64,000 nt of DNA from contig NZ_JAYKTT020000001.1 of assembly GCF_038404745.2 (NCBI RefSeq), positions 248,001-312,000 of the forward strand. The letters are read 5' to 3'. Under the pieces are notes generated by a model. That model made no database searches. It had not been told where the DNA came from and was given only the letters and a program-made list of their open reading frames with translations. Shown here piece after piece: positions 36,729-45,190 of this stretch. The translations under genes and the position numbers were made by a program. The stretch is from Chlorogloeopsis sp038404745 (GTDB lineage: Bacteria; Cyanobacteriota; Cyanobacteriia; Cyanobacteriales; Nostocaceae). Each line of letters opens with the position of its first letter. Position 1 is the stretch's first letter.

Positions 36729-37391
36729 TTAATGAGCTTCTGTAATCATACTCTTTTGGACTTGTGCTAACACTGTTGCCAAATCTCCAGCTAGCAAAGC
36801 CGCAATCGGTAAATCAAGCCCAGGAAAAATGCGACTGCGAGTTAAATTAGATTCATCTGGCTGTAAAGGAATATACTCGCCTCCCTGCAAACTGAACCAG
36901 TCTAATTTCTGTTCAGCCAATTGCCAAACAATGTATTCTTGTACACCATTGCGGCGATAAACTTTTAATTTGTCGTGCAAATCATAGGACGCGCTACTAG
37001 AAGCAATTTCTACTATCAGTTCTGGCGCACCTTCAACATAGTCATCTTCACTAATACGCGATCGCCCTCCACAAGCTTCTTCAATTCGTAATAAGGCATC
37101 GGGTTGTGGTTCATTGTCCAAATCCAATCGCACAGTTGCATTATCAGCAAACTCAACTCCAGGAGTAGCACTACTATACAGTCCTAACCAAGCCATAATG
37201 TGTGCGTGAGGTCTGCCATGTCTGTAATATCTAAGTGGTGATGGCACGTAGACAACTCCCTCAATCAGTTCAGCTTTTTTAAGATCAGGCATGGCGTGGT
37301 AACGGCGTTCAAATTCATCACGCGTCAGGCGATCGCCATTTTCTAGCAGTGGCAAAGATTTTGCCAAATTAGCTGCAACAGTCATGACCAA
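36729..37391 (-). CDS. Uma2/DUF820-family protein (PD-(D/E)XK nuclease fold)
   Basis: A 220-residue member of the Uma2 family, large and highly duplicated in cyanobacteria. LTRDEFERRYHAMPDLKKAELIEGVVYVPSP is the family N-terminus. ELIVEIASSSASYDLHDKLKVYRRNGVQEYIVW contains the E...D...K residues of the PD-(D/E)XK core. A restriction-endonuclease-like fold is accepted, but no cellular function has been shown. It lies on the same strand as two more Uma2 genes to the right. Confidence 0.87.
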   Translation of the reverse strand: MVMTVAANLAKSLPLLENGDRLTRDEFERRYHAMPDLKKAELIEGVVYVPSPLRYYRHGRPHAHIMAWLGLYSSATPGVEFADNATVRLDLDNEPQPDALLRIEEACGGRSRISEDDYVEGAPELIVEIASSSASYDLHDKLKVYRRNGVQEYIVWQLAEQKLDWFSLQGGEYIPLQPDESNLTRSRIFPGLDLPIAALLAGDLATVLAQVQKSMITEAH

Positions 37392-37430
37392 ATCTCTCTC
37401 AAGCTGATACTCCTCATTTTATCAGGGGGT

Positions 37431-38291
37431 TCACGGTAAATCGGGGTCAATGCCTAAAGCTCGCAGTCGTGCCGCCAATTGTTCAGCCCGTTGACGTTCC
37501 TGTTCGGCTCTTTGATGTTCTTGTTCAGCTCGTTGACGTTCTTGTTCGGCTCGTTGACGCTCCATCTCAGCCCGTTGGCGTTCCTGTTCTATTTGCTGTT
37601 GAGCCAATTGTTTTTGTTGACTTTCTTGTTCAGCTAATTCTGCTGGAGTAGCTATCCAATCGCCTGCAACAGAGTACCAACGTAGCCATAACCGCTCAAT
37701 ACCCTGGTAATAACCCTGCCAGAGTCCCAAACTTAGCTCTAATTCAGGTAGCACAATTGGAGATTCAGTTAAATTTAACTCCTGATAGCGTCCGGCAATA
37801 TTCTGAAAGATACGTAATCGGTTCGTATAGCGATCAAAAACGATGTAATAAGGAATACGCAGAATTCGTTCATAGACTTCCCACTTTGGAGGAGGTTGGC
37901 TCACCTCTCGCAGAGTTTGTCCTAAATCCTCTTTTTCAGTTCCCGGAGAGAGTAATTCCACCACTACCGAAGGGGCAATTCCTTCTTGCCAGATCACGTA
38001 ACTCAAACGCAAATCTCTTTGCTCATATAAACGCGAAACACCCAAAACAGCGAACCAGTCAGGACGCTTATACCATTGGGGATGATGAACATCATAATAA
38101 AGATTTAAGTCAGTGGCGACAAATATCTGATCCGGTGGATAACCAGGTGGGCAGAAAGTTTCGCGCAGGAGTTGGGGTTGTAAATCGTGAAATTCGTCAG
38201 GCAAGCCAGGTTCTTCAGGATCTTCACTCGGAAGATCATACATAGTTGGTAGGTATTCTTTGGGAGGGCGAGGAGGATCTGTTTGATACAT
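37431..38291 (-). CDS. Uma2-family protein with coiled-coil tail
   Basis: A 286-residue Uma2 protein. The nuclease-like core includes SVVVELLSPGTEKEDLGQTL and the RIPYYIVFDRYTNRLRIF segment. From about residue 220 there is a run of near-identical seven-residue units of the QRAEQER type forming a charged coiled coil, ending AARLRALGIDPDLP. The repeat unit is 21 bases long in DNA and is prone to slippage; this copy has more units than the neighbouring paralogue. Function is unknown. Confidence 0.85.
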   Translation of the reverse strand: MYQTDPPRPPKEYLPTMYDLPSEDPEEPGLPDEFHDLQPQLLRETFCPPGYPPDQIFVATDLNLYYDVHHPQWYKRPDWFAVLGVSRLYEQRDLRLSYVIWQEGIAPSVVVELLSPGTEKEDLGQTLREVSQPPPKWEVYERILRIPYYIVFDRYTNRLRIFQNIAGRYQELNLTESPIVLPELELSLGLWQGYYQGIERLWLRWYSVAGDWIATPAELAEQESQQKQLAQQQIEQERQRAEMERQRAEQERQRAEQEHQRAEQERQRAEQLAARLRALGIDPDLP

Positions 38292-38453
38292 GGCCGAATT
38301 TTTTGACCAACTAACTTTAGGTTAGCGAATGAGAATAGGTTTGGAGTTTATTCAAGTAAACGATTAATATATCTTGTGGTCAATTTATGCTCTCAGCTAA
38401 AAAAGCGATCACCCTACTTAATCCTTTACTATTTATATTTTTATTTTTACTGT

Positions 38454-39230
38454 TTACGGCAAATCGGGATCGATGCCCAAAGCTCGCAGTCGTGCTGCCA
38501 ATTGTTCAGCCCGTTGACGCTCCTGTTCGGCTCGTTGGCGCTCCTGTTCAGCTCGTTGACTTTCTTGTTCAGCTAACTCTGCTGGGGTAGGTATCCAAGC
38601 ACCTGTTGCATCATACCAACGTAGCCACAGCCGTTCTATACCTTGGTAACTCCCTCGCCAAAATCCTAACCCTAGCTGCACTTCTTCTAGCCACAATCCC
38701 TGAGCTTCGATAGGTAAAGCTTGGTAGCGGCTAGTTATTAGTCCAAATGCTTGTAATTCATCCGTATAGCGGTTAAACACGAAGTAATAAGGCACTCGTA
38801 AGATTTGTTCGTATACTTCCCACTTTGTTGGCGGTTGATTAACTTCTCGTAGAGTTTGTCCTAAATCTTCTTTTTCAGTACCAGGAGAAAGTAGTTCGAC
38901 TACTACAAAAGGATTGACTCCTTCTTGCCAAGTAACATAACTTAAGCGCAAGTCCTGCTGTTCATATAATCGGGAAACTCCTAGCACAGTGAACCAATCA
39001 GGTCGTTTGTACCATTGAGGATGGCGCGGATCGTAGTAGAGATTTAAGTCACTGGCAACAAAGATTTGATCAGCTGGATAATTGGCGGGGCGGAAAGTAA
39101 GACGCAGGAGTTCAGGCTGTAAGTCGTGAAATTCGTCAGGCAACCCTGGCTCCTTTGGATCTTCACTTTTGAGATCGTACATTGTGGGCAGTACTTCTTT
39201 TGGGGAGCGAGGAGGATCTGTTTGATACAT
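38454..39230 (-). CDS. Uma2-family protein, tandem paralogue
   Basis: A 258-residue paralogue of the gene to its left. The first 170 residues are closely similar (for example MYQTDPPRSPKEVLPTMYDL and PELLRLTFRPANYPADQIF). The coiled-coil tail is shorter, with fewer QRAEQER units, and the ending AARLRALGIDPDLP is identical. The pair arose by tandem duplication, and the tail has since changed in unit number. Confidence 0.85.
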   Translation of the reverse strand: MYQTDPPRSPKEVLPTMYDLKSEDPKEPGLPDEFHDLQPELLRLTFRPANYPADQIFVASDLNLYYDPRHPQWYKRPDWFTVLGVSRLYEQQDLRLSYVTWQEGVNPFVVVELLSPGTEKEDLGQTLREVNQPPTKWEVYEQILRVPYYFVFNRYTDELQAFGLITSRYQALPIEAQGLWLEEVQLGLGFWRGSYQGIERLWLRWYDATGAWIPTPAELAEQESQRAEQERQRAEQERQRAEQLAARLRALGIDPDLP

Positions 39231-39486
39231 GACAGAGAAAATTTGACCGACTAGCTTTAGCTTAACAATTCACAAGCAAGCGATCGCTGCAATCTTTTAT
39301 ATTTTTCAACCAACACAGTTATTGTTAGGGACTTACAATTCAAAAATTTCCAATTTGTAGGGAGGCAGTTTGCGGTGTAGATTTTCTTTCCGCAAAACTG
39401 CCGTTGTGTGCCTGACAATAGTCTTCACACACCATCAACCCCAGAACAATAGTGGGTTACGCGATCACTAACACGCCACTACATTC

Positions 39487-40740
39487 TCATTTTTGCTGAT
39501 AAAGCTCTTTGCTACTCCAACAACGACGAATAGGCTCAAATTCATCTAGAATTGAGCAAATACCTTTAACGTAATCTATTGCTCTCCATTTGGTTGCTCG
39601 CTTCAAGCCACGTTGTATAAGCTCTTGACGCAGAGTAGAGTCATCCCAAAGAGATTTTATCGCTAAAGCAATTTGTTCCACATCCTTTGGATCAACTAAC
39701 AAAGCTGCGTCCCCTAACTGCTCTTTTGCGCCTGACACGTTTGATGCAATTACAGGACATTGTAGTGCCATAGCTTCTAAAGGTGGTAAATTATCAGGGC
39801 CAAAGAACGATACAAAGGTAAGAGCAAATGCATCCCGGTATAGGTGCATTAGGTCTTCTTGAGGTACAAAGCCCAAGAAATGAACTTGTTTAGACAATTC
39901 TAGTTCAGCCACCATTTGTCTGACATATAATTCATTACCTCTATCAGAACCAATAAATACTAATGGAAATATGAGATTATACTTCTCACGTAATAATTTA
40001 ATAGCTAATAACAGACCAACATGATTTTTATGCGACCAGAATTGAGCGGGATACAATAAATAGTTATTAGGAATATTATATTTTTCAAGTAAGCTTAAAT
40101 CAGGACAAACAGGTGCATCTAGAGCAAATTGAGGCGTAGGTAAAGGTAGAATTCTAATACGTTGTGTTGGTACTTGATAAAATCTCTCTATTTCAGCTTT
40201 GCCAGCTTCAGTTCCTGTAATAATTGTAGAAGCACGTCTTAACTTAACCGCATATAATTTTTCTCGACGCTCCCACTCGTCATTTGCACTAACTTCTGGG
40301 AAATAAGGTTGGAGTTGGTGTTGTAAATCCCAAAGAACAGTTACGTAAGGCAAATCAAGTAAAGATTTATAAAAATAGAAAGGGTTAATATATAAAATAA
40401 AATTTATACCATTTTCTACAACATATTTAAGAATAAAATCATCATACCAGCCCTCTATTTTAAACTTACTTCTGGGATGCCGTAGCTTGATTGAAAGAAA
40501 CTTTCTAACTCTAGCAAGCTGATAACGCCAACGTTCTTGAAAACTAAGGTGGAACGATAAAAAATCTATATTTTTAACAGAAGATATTTGTTGGGGTGTT
40601 TCTTTTTCTTGACTACAGATTACAAAAGAATGAGCACTATATGGTGCAAGTTCTGTTAGTGCGTCAAATAGTTCACTCTCAAATGTAAATCCACCGCCAC
40701 GTTCTGGAAGTTTAGCGCTTAAAAACACACCAACTTTCAT
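39487..40740 (-). CDS. Family 4 glycosyltransferase (mannosyltransferase-like)
   Basis: A 417-residue GT-B enzyme. The N-terminus KVGVFLSAKLPERGGGFTFE has the glycine loop. The donor domain has YLLYPAQFWSHKNHVGLLLA and FVSFFGPDNLPPLEAMALQC, where the first Glu of EX7E is absent and only the second (PPLEAMA) is kept. This FFGPDNLPPLE variant is a known subtype in surface-glycan loci. The start overlaps the methyltransferase stop by four bases (ATGA), so the two genes are translationally coupled. Confidence 0.85.
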   Translation of the reverse strand: MKVGVFLSAKLPERGGGFTFESELFDALTELAPYSAHSFVICSQEKETPQQISSVKNIDFLSFHLSFQERWRYQLARVRKFLSIKLRHPRSKFKIEGWYDDFILKYVVENGINFILYINPFYFYKSLLDLPYVTVLWDLQHQLQPYFPEVSANDEWERREKLYAVKLRRASTIITGTEAGKAEIERFYQVPTQRIRILPLPTPQFALDAPVCPDLSLLEKYNIPNNYLLYPAQFWSHKNHVGLLLAIKLLREKYNLIFPLVFIGSDRGNELYVRQMVAELELSKQVHFLGFVPQEDLMHLYRDAFALTFVSFFGPDNLPPLEAMALQCPVIASNVSGAKEQLGDAALLVDPKDVEQIALAIKSLWDDSTLRQELIQRGLKRATKWRAIDYVKGICSILDEFEPIRRCWSSKELYQQK

Positions 40741-41519
40741 TCAGCTTGTCTCCTAGCGATAAAGTAAACTCCCCAGGTGTTAAATCCCGGTTCACTATTG
40801 CTCATCCACTCACGGCACTCAATTAGCTCTAGAGAAAACTGGTTAAACAAAAGTTCTAGCTCCGGCTTAAACAGATAGCGCATTCGGTGAGTTTCCTGAA
40901 GTTCTTCCACTGAACCATTATCTTTATCCTTGATAAAAACTTGATAATTGACATCAACCAGATTATCGTTAGGATACATTGCTGGTTCAGCAATTCGAGT
41001 CACGCTAATTTCTTCATCTTCCAGACGTTTAACGCGGATGGTAGGGCGATCGCTCAAAACTGCGGGCCCGTACCAAACATCAAAGATAAAAATTCCACCG
41101 GGCTTTAAGTGTTCTTTGACAGTGGCGAAAGCTGCAAGCAAATCTTCATTTGTTGTCTGATAGCTGATGACATGAAATAGCGATAGGACAACATCAAAAG
41201 TTTGATTCAGACGAATTTGGCAGATATCTCCGTGAGAAAATTTGAGTCTAGAAGTTAATTCAGGAGGTAGTTGTGAGAGACGAGAGTTGGCTTTTTTCAA
41301 CATCTCTTCACTCAAATCTACTCCATGAACTTTGTATCCTTCCTTCGCCAAAAGAACTGCATGATTTCCAGTTCCACAACCTAACTCTAAAATATCTTGC
41401 GCTTCTGATGCGTGATTTTGAATTAACCGACGAATAAATAGAGCTTCTCCTACATAGTCCTTATCACGGTACAGCAAATCGTAGTAACGGGCATAGTTGC
41501 CAAATACACTCATAACCAT
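40737..41519 (-). CDS. Class I SAM-dependent methyltransferase
   Basis: A 260-residue small-molecule methyltransferase. ARYYDLLYRDKDYVGEALFI is the usual N-terminus; DILELGCGTGNHAVLLAKEG is motif I, VHGVDLSEEML is motif II, and the substrate lid is FDVVLSLFHVISYQTT. The ATG at 41519 is chosen because AAGG lies five bases before it; longer readings upstream run through a relic of another gene. The 5' part of this gene, with its upstream neighbour's tail, is duplicated at 42546-42827. It probably methylates a sugar in the glycan, by context. Confidence 0.88.
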   Translation of the reverse strand: MVMSVFGNYARYYDLLYRDKDYVGEALFIRRLIQNHASEAQDILELGCGTGNHAVLLAKEGYKVHGVDLSEEMLKKANSRLSQLPPELTSRLKFSHGDICQIRLNQTFDVVLSLFHVISYQTTNEDLLAAFATVKEHLKPGGIFIFDVWYGPAVLSDRPTIRVKRLEDEEISVTRIAEPAMYPNDNLVDVNYQVFIKDKDNGSVEELQETHRMRYLFKPELELLFNQFSLELIECREWMSNSEPGFNTWGVYFIARRQAE

Positions 41520-41598
41520 TAAAACCTTAGCTGAAAGTAAAGTCCAGAATAAGCAGGTACTAAGCTTTCTGGATGAAAAGAAATTATACAATAGCCAA
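41317..41598. repeat. 282-bp direct repeat, left copy
   Basis: This copy matches 42546-42827 base for base at a constant offset of 1229 with about seven mismatches and no gaps. It covers the first about 68 codons of the SAM methyltransferase plus a relic of the 3' end of the LIC12133-type methyltransferase (41519-41598, reading FHPESLVPAYSGLYFQLRF). That relic is out of context here, so the left copy is the junction created by a duplication or insertion. Confidence 0.85.
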
Positions 41599-41783
41599 TT
41601 AGCAACATATTCTTTTGCCGAGTGCTCGACCAATTCAATTAAGTTATAATCTGGGCTATATTATGGGAGGAACTCTAAATAAATATTCGGCACTTCTGCT
41701 TCAGATTAATGCGTGCCATAGACAAATGTAGGAACTTTGTGCGATCGCACTTTCTCCTTAAAAATTTGCTTTCACTGAAAAAT

Positions 41784-42161
41784 TCATCCTCCAAGCATCA
41801 ACACTCCTGAAGGCATATCCACCACTAACCGCAGAGTTTTTAACCACTGACGACCTAGTAAAACTTCTGGCAGTCCTTGTCCCACATGAACGGGAATATC
41901 AAACTCTTGCCCATCTATTTTCACTTGACCAGCATATATATCAAAATCAAAATCTCCCCGTGCTGTCAAAAGTGTTTGTCGTTCCAAACTAATCCAATCA
42001 AGTGGCTCAACATCCTGGTTATCAATCGCTAGCCAGTAAGAGAAACCTGTATCAAGCATGGCATCAACTGGTAGTTCTAACCCATCAGCAGCAATCAGTT
42101 CAATCTCGAATAATAATTCATCCTCATCACCAAATGTACCTGAGATCATATGGTGCCGCAC
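41784..42161 (-). CDS. Clan AA aspartic-protease-like protein
   Basis: A 125-residue protein resembling retropepsin-like aspartic proteases. VDAMLDTGFSYWLAI contains the catalytic D-T-G at about residues 37-39, and GLPEVLLGRQWLKTLRL is the hydrophobic flap/second strand typical of the family. A single-domain enzyme of this kind would work as a dimer. It overlaps the 3' end of the small gene upstream by 16 bases, so they form a unit. The pair lies between the two copies of the 282-bp direct repeat. Substrate unknown. Confidence 0.75.
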   Translation of the reverse strand: MRHHMISGTFGDEDELLFEIELIAADGLELPVDAMLDTGFSYWLAIDNQDVEPLDWISLERQTLLTARGDFDFDIYAGQVKIDGQEFDIPVHVGQGLPEVLLGRQWLKTLRLVVDMPSGVLMLGG

Positions 42162-42463
42162 ATCCCTGTTTCATTAATCCGAAAAACATGGGGTATTTTA
42201 CCTGGATGCTTTTCGCGGCATTGAAGTGAAGCCACTTGTGGATCTTGAGCGACAAAATACTCGCCACTATCAGGTTCAACAGCAATGTACCAGTTATAGT
42301 GCGTTTGCATTAACTCTGGCTTAACACTGTCAAAAATTACCTGACAGCGTTGACGAAATGCTTGACGTTCAGCTTTCCATTGGGTTTGTTGTTCTTGTGT
42401 CCACTGAATTTCAGGGAATATTCTGCCTCGACGTATCGTGCGATTAGACTTGGCTTCAGTCAT
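42146..42463 (-). CDS. Hypothetical protein paired with the aspartic-protease-like gene
   Basis: A 105-residue protein with a basic, Gln-rich N-terminal part (RRGRIFPEIQWTQEQQTQWK) and a C-terminal part (NWYIAVEPDSGEYFVAQDPQ). I recognise no named domain. The last codons overlap the protease-like gene by 16 bases, indicating coupled translation. Part of the insert flanked by the 282-bp direct repeats. Confidence 0.7.
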   Translation of the reverse strand: MTEAKSNRTIRRGRIFPEIQWTQEQQTQWKAERQAFRQRCQVIFDSVKPELMQTHYNWYIAVEPDSGEYFVAQDPQVASLQCREKHPGKIPHVFRINETGMCGTI

Positions 42464-42545
42464 TAATGGTTATTTTTTGGATATGGGACTATCCATATTT
42501 TACTTGCGTGTTATTTACACCCCATCTTCCCCATCTACTTGTTCT

Positions 42546-42748
42546 TCTACTCCATGAACTTTGTATCCTTCCTTCGCCAAAAGAACTGCATGATTTCCAG
42601 TTCCACAACCTAACTCTAAAATATCTTGCGCCTCTGGTGCGTGATTTTGAATTAACCGACGAATAAATAGAGCTTCTCCTACATAGTCCTTATCACGGTA
42701 CAGCAAATCGTAGTAACGGGCATAGTTGCCAAATACACTCATAACCAT
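42546..42748 (-). pseudogene. Truncated 5' copy of the SAM methyltransferase
   Basis: Nearly identical to the first about 68 codons of the gene at 40737-41519, starting at the ATG next to the LIC12133-type stop. After KVHGV the frame runs out of homology into unrelated sequence and stops. It lacks the catalytic and substrate part, so it cannot be active. Confidence 0.8.
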
Positions 42749-42827
42749 TAAAACCTTAGCTGAAAGTAAAGTCCAGAATAAGCAGGTACTGAGCTTTCTG
42801 GATGAAAAGGAATCATACAAGAGTCAA
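42546..42827. repeat. 282-bp direct repeat, right copy
   Basis: This copy holds the intact 3' end of the LIC12133-type methyltransferase (ending FHPESSVPAYSGLYFQLRF) and then a truncated 5' part of the SAM methyltransferase (MSVFGNYARYYDLL to KVHGVE), which breaks off at 42546. The truncated part is a pseudogene copy. The right copy is likely the ancestral left-hand gene boundary. Confidence 0.85.
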
Positions 42828-43566
42828 CATTATCTTCCCAGATATCTATTAATTCATAACCGATACTAGTAATTGCTTCAATAAATTCAGTTTTGTTGAA
42901 GACATACTGGGGATAAAAAACTTTACCACCATTTTGTAAAGTAACAAATAGTCTACCATTGTAGATTGGTAAGCGATTGATTAATAAATGTTTAGGTTTT
43001 CTGATCTTAGAAATTTGTGTGGCAAGATTTTCTACATATTGGATAGAACCTGATGCAATAAATATATCTTTATTATTAGCGTCCTCGAAATTGCTAGTAA
43101 AGAATAAACTATTGATGTGGCGTTTTTCGGCTATTTGCTTTCCAACTCTTATTATTTCCGGTAAATCACAAACAGTCCATTTTAAAGTTTCTGGATACTT
43201 TATATATTTAGAATAGGTATAAAAATGAATTCCTACATTGCCTCCAAAGTCAAAAATATTTGTATTTTCATGATTAATAATTGATTTGAGCCAGAATAAA
43301 ACTGGATAATCATAGGAGGCAATCATGCGACCACTACTTTCCCAATTTCCATGCTCCAACATTTCTTGGTATTCTTGTGCCAATTCCGTATTATCGTATC
43401 CAATACTTTTAGTTTGAGGGGCTGCTTGTCGAGCTTCTTCAAATGTTTCAAAAATTCCCCAAAAGCAGCCATAACAATTAGTAGCGAATTTACGTTTATA
43501 CTCTTGTTCCTTAATATACCTGTGAAATTGCCTAGCGAATGGAATTTGCTTAATAATACTCTTCAT
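42748..43566 (-). CDS. LIC12133-family putative methyltransferase
   Basis: A 272-residue protein of the LIC12133-like methyltransferase family (TIGR04325 type) found in glycan loci. NCYGCFWGIFETFEEARQAAP is the family N-terminus, IFDFGGNVGIHFYTYSKYI is the SAM-binding loop, and WTVCDLPEIIRVGKQIAEKR follows. HLLINRLPIYNGRLFVTLQN is in the C-terminal part. It overlaps the aminotransferase upstream by four bases (ATGA). Its last 27 codons are within the direct repeat shared with 41317-41598, and its TAA overlaps the ATG of the methyltransferase copy. Confidence 0.86.
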   Translation of the reverse strand: MKSIIKQIPFARQFHRYIKEQEYKRKFATNCYGCFWGIFETFEEARQAAPQTKSIGYDNTELAQEYQEMLEHGNWESSGRMIASYDYPVLFWLKSIINHENTNIFDFGGNVGIHFYTYSKYIKYPETLKWTVCDLPEIIRVGKQIAEKRHINSLFFTSNFEDANNKDIFIASGSIQYVENLATQISKIRKPKHLLINRLPIYNGRLFVTLQNGGKVFYPQYVFNKTEFIEAITSIGYELIDIWEDNVDSCMIPFHPESSVPAYSGLYFQLRF

Positions 43567-44678
43567 TGAAGGATCTCCCTAAGCGCTACGCACACTCGTT
43601 CGGCTTGCTTATCTGTTAATGCCATGCCACTGGGTATGTAGAAACCACGACGGGCTATTCTTTCTGCTATAGGGCAAGACTCCCCATCAAAAAACCTCAT
43701 TTTTTTGAATACAGGCTGCTCATGCATACACCAGAAAAAAGGACGAGTACCTATTTTATATTTGCCTAAACGTTGCATTGCCTCTTCTGCATCAAAAGGC
43801 ACTTCATCTTTGAGAACTAAGCCATATACCCAGTAAATATTCTCAGCATAATCAGTTTGAGGAATAGGCAACTGTAAACACGAAATATCTGATAAAAGTT
43901 CTGTATATTTTTGCCCAATATGGCGTTTGCGAGCGATAAATTCGTCAAGTCGTTCTAACTGTGCTACCCCCAAAGCTGCTTGTAAATTAGTCATCCTCAA
44001 GTTCCAACCTAACTCTTCATGAACAAAACGCTTTTGCGGCTGAAAGCATAAATTACGTAAAGAACGGCAACGCTCCGCCAGCTTTTCATCATTGGTGAGT
44101 AACATTCCTCCCTCACCAGTAGTAATGTGTTTATTGGGGTAAAAGCTAAAGGTACTGATAGCACCAAAGCTACCACAGGGAAGACCTTTATATGTTTGAC
44201 CGTGCATTTCGGCTGCATCTTCTATAATATGCAGTCCATACTTATCAGCTAAAGCAACGACTGGCTCCATATCTACAGGTAAACCATAGATGTGAACAAC
44301 CATAATGGCTTTGGTTTTAGATGTAATTTTTGCCTCAATTTGGTTGACATCTATATTCCAGGTTTGCGGATCGCAATCTACGACTACTGGTATGGCTCCA
44401 GCGCGGACAATAGCTGCTGCACAAGAAATTATTGTGAATGTGGGTAGAATTACCTCGTCTCCAGAGCCAATTTCTAAAGCGGCAATTGCTGCATCAAGAG
44501 CAACAGAGCCATTACTAACAGCAATGCCATACTTGCGTCCTACGCGTGCAGCAAATTGTTCTTCAAATTGTTTGACAAACGGCCCTTCTGAAGAAATCCA
44601 ACCAGTTTCTATGCATTCAAACAAATATTTCTTTTCATTGCCATTTAGTAATGGCTCGTTAACTGGAATTGATATCAT
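43563..44678 (-). CDS. DegT/DnrJ/EryC1/StrS aminotransferase (sugar)
   Basis: A 371-residue PLP-dependent enzyme converting a keto-sugar nucleotide to an amino sugar, of the perosamine/4-amino-sugar class. GWISSEGPFVKQFEEQFA is the typical N-terminal motif, GSGDEVILPTFTI the cofactor region, and FSFYPNKHITTGEGGMLLT contains the Schiff-base Lys near residue 182. IEDAAEMHGQTY holds the Asp that pairs with the pyridine nitrogen. It is in a tight operon: four-base overlaps with the cupin gene upstream and the methyltransferase downstream. The substrate sugar is unknown. Confidence 0.92.
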   Translation of the reverse strand: MISIPVNEPLLNGNEKKYLFECIETGWISSEGPFVKQFEEQFAARVGRKYGIAVSNGSVALDAAIAALEIGSGDEVILPTFTIISCAAAIVRAGAIPVVVDCDPQTWNIDVNQIEAKITSKTKAIMVVHIYGLPVDMEPVVALADKYGLHIIEDAAEMHGQTYKGLPCGSFGAISTFSFYPNKHITTGEGGMLLTNDEKLAERCRSLRNLCFQPQKRFVHEELGWNLRMTNLQAALGVAQLERLDEFIARKRHIGQKYTELLSDISCLQLPIPQTDYAENIYWVYGLVLKDEVPFDAEEAMQRLGKYKIGTRPFFWCMHEQPVFKKMRFFDGESCPIAERIARRGFYIPSGMALTDKQAERVCVALREILQ

Positions 44679-45118
44679 AAATTACTTAACTGAGGTACCT
44701 TAGCTTGTTCTCCAGTAATACCACTAAATCTAGTTTTGTCTTGATCTCCTACATAAGGCCCTTGTTTAACTTCAATCATTTCGATTTCTTCGATTACCTC
44801 AAAGCCATGCCCACCTGTCACCAGCAAAATGACATCACCAACTCCTAAAATCCGACTTTCTAAGTACTTTTGTTGATTGTTGTAAAAATCTACACGCAAT
44901 TTACCTTTTTTGATAAAAAGTACTTCTTGAGTATATTGGACTTCACGAGGTACGGGATTATGCACATGAGGTTGAATGATTTTCCCTGTTGGATGACGCA
45001 TATAGGCTAGCTGCTGAGATAGCTCGTTAGGAGTAAGAAAATGAATTCCGGATTTCTCGAAATTATGGTATATGATTAGGGCAAGTAGCTGATTTTGATA
45101 GACAATATTTTCAAACAT
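44675..45118 (-). CDS. Cupin-domain protein of the glycan locus
   Basis: A 147-residue single cupin. PHVHNPVPREVQYTQEVLFI contains the His-x-His and Glu metal-binding positions, followed by KGKLRVDFYNN and the second motif GDVILLVTGGHGFEVIE. Small cupins in such loci act as sugar isomerases, epimerases or unknown metal enzymes. The end overlaps the aminotransferase start by four bases, so they are made together. The exact reaction is not predictable. Confidence 0.75.
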   Translation of the reverse strand: MFENIVYQNQLLALIIYHNFEKSGIHFLTPNELSQQLAYMRHPTGKIIQPHVHNPVPREVQYTQEVLFIKKGKLRVDFYNNQQKYLESRILGVGDVILLVTGGHGFEVIEEIEMIEVKQGPYVGDQDKTRFSGITGEQAKVPQLSNL

Positions 45119-45190
45119 TCTAACAACCTTTATTTGTAATCTACAAAGCGAAGAAATAAACTGAATTATTTAGTACATTTACTACTATTT

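Noticed and set aside
41520..41633. N-terminal extension of the SAM methyltransferase
   Set aside because: This stretch is the relic of the neighbouring methyltransferase's 3' end in another frame; the ATG at 41519 with AAGG upstream is a better start.
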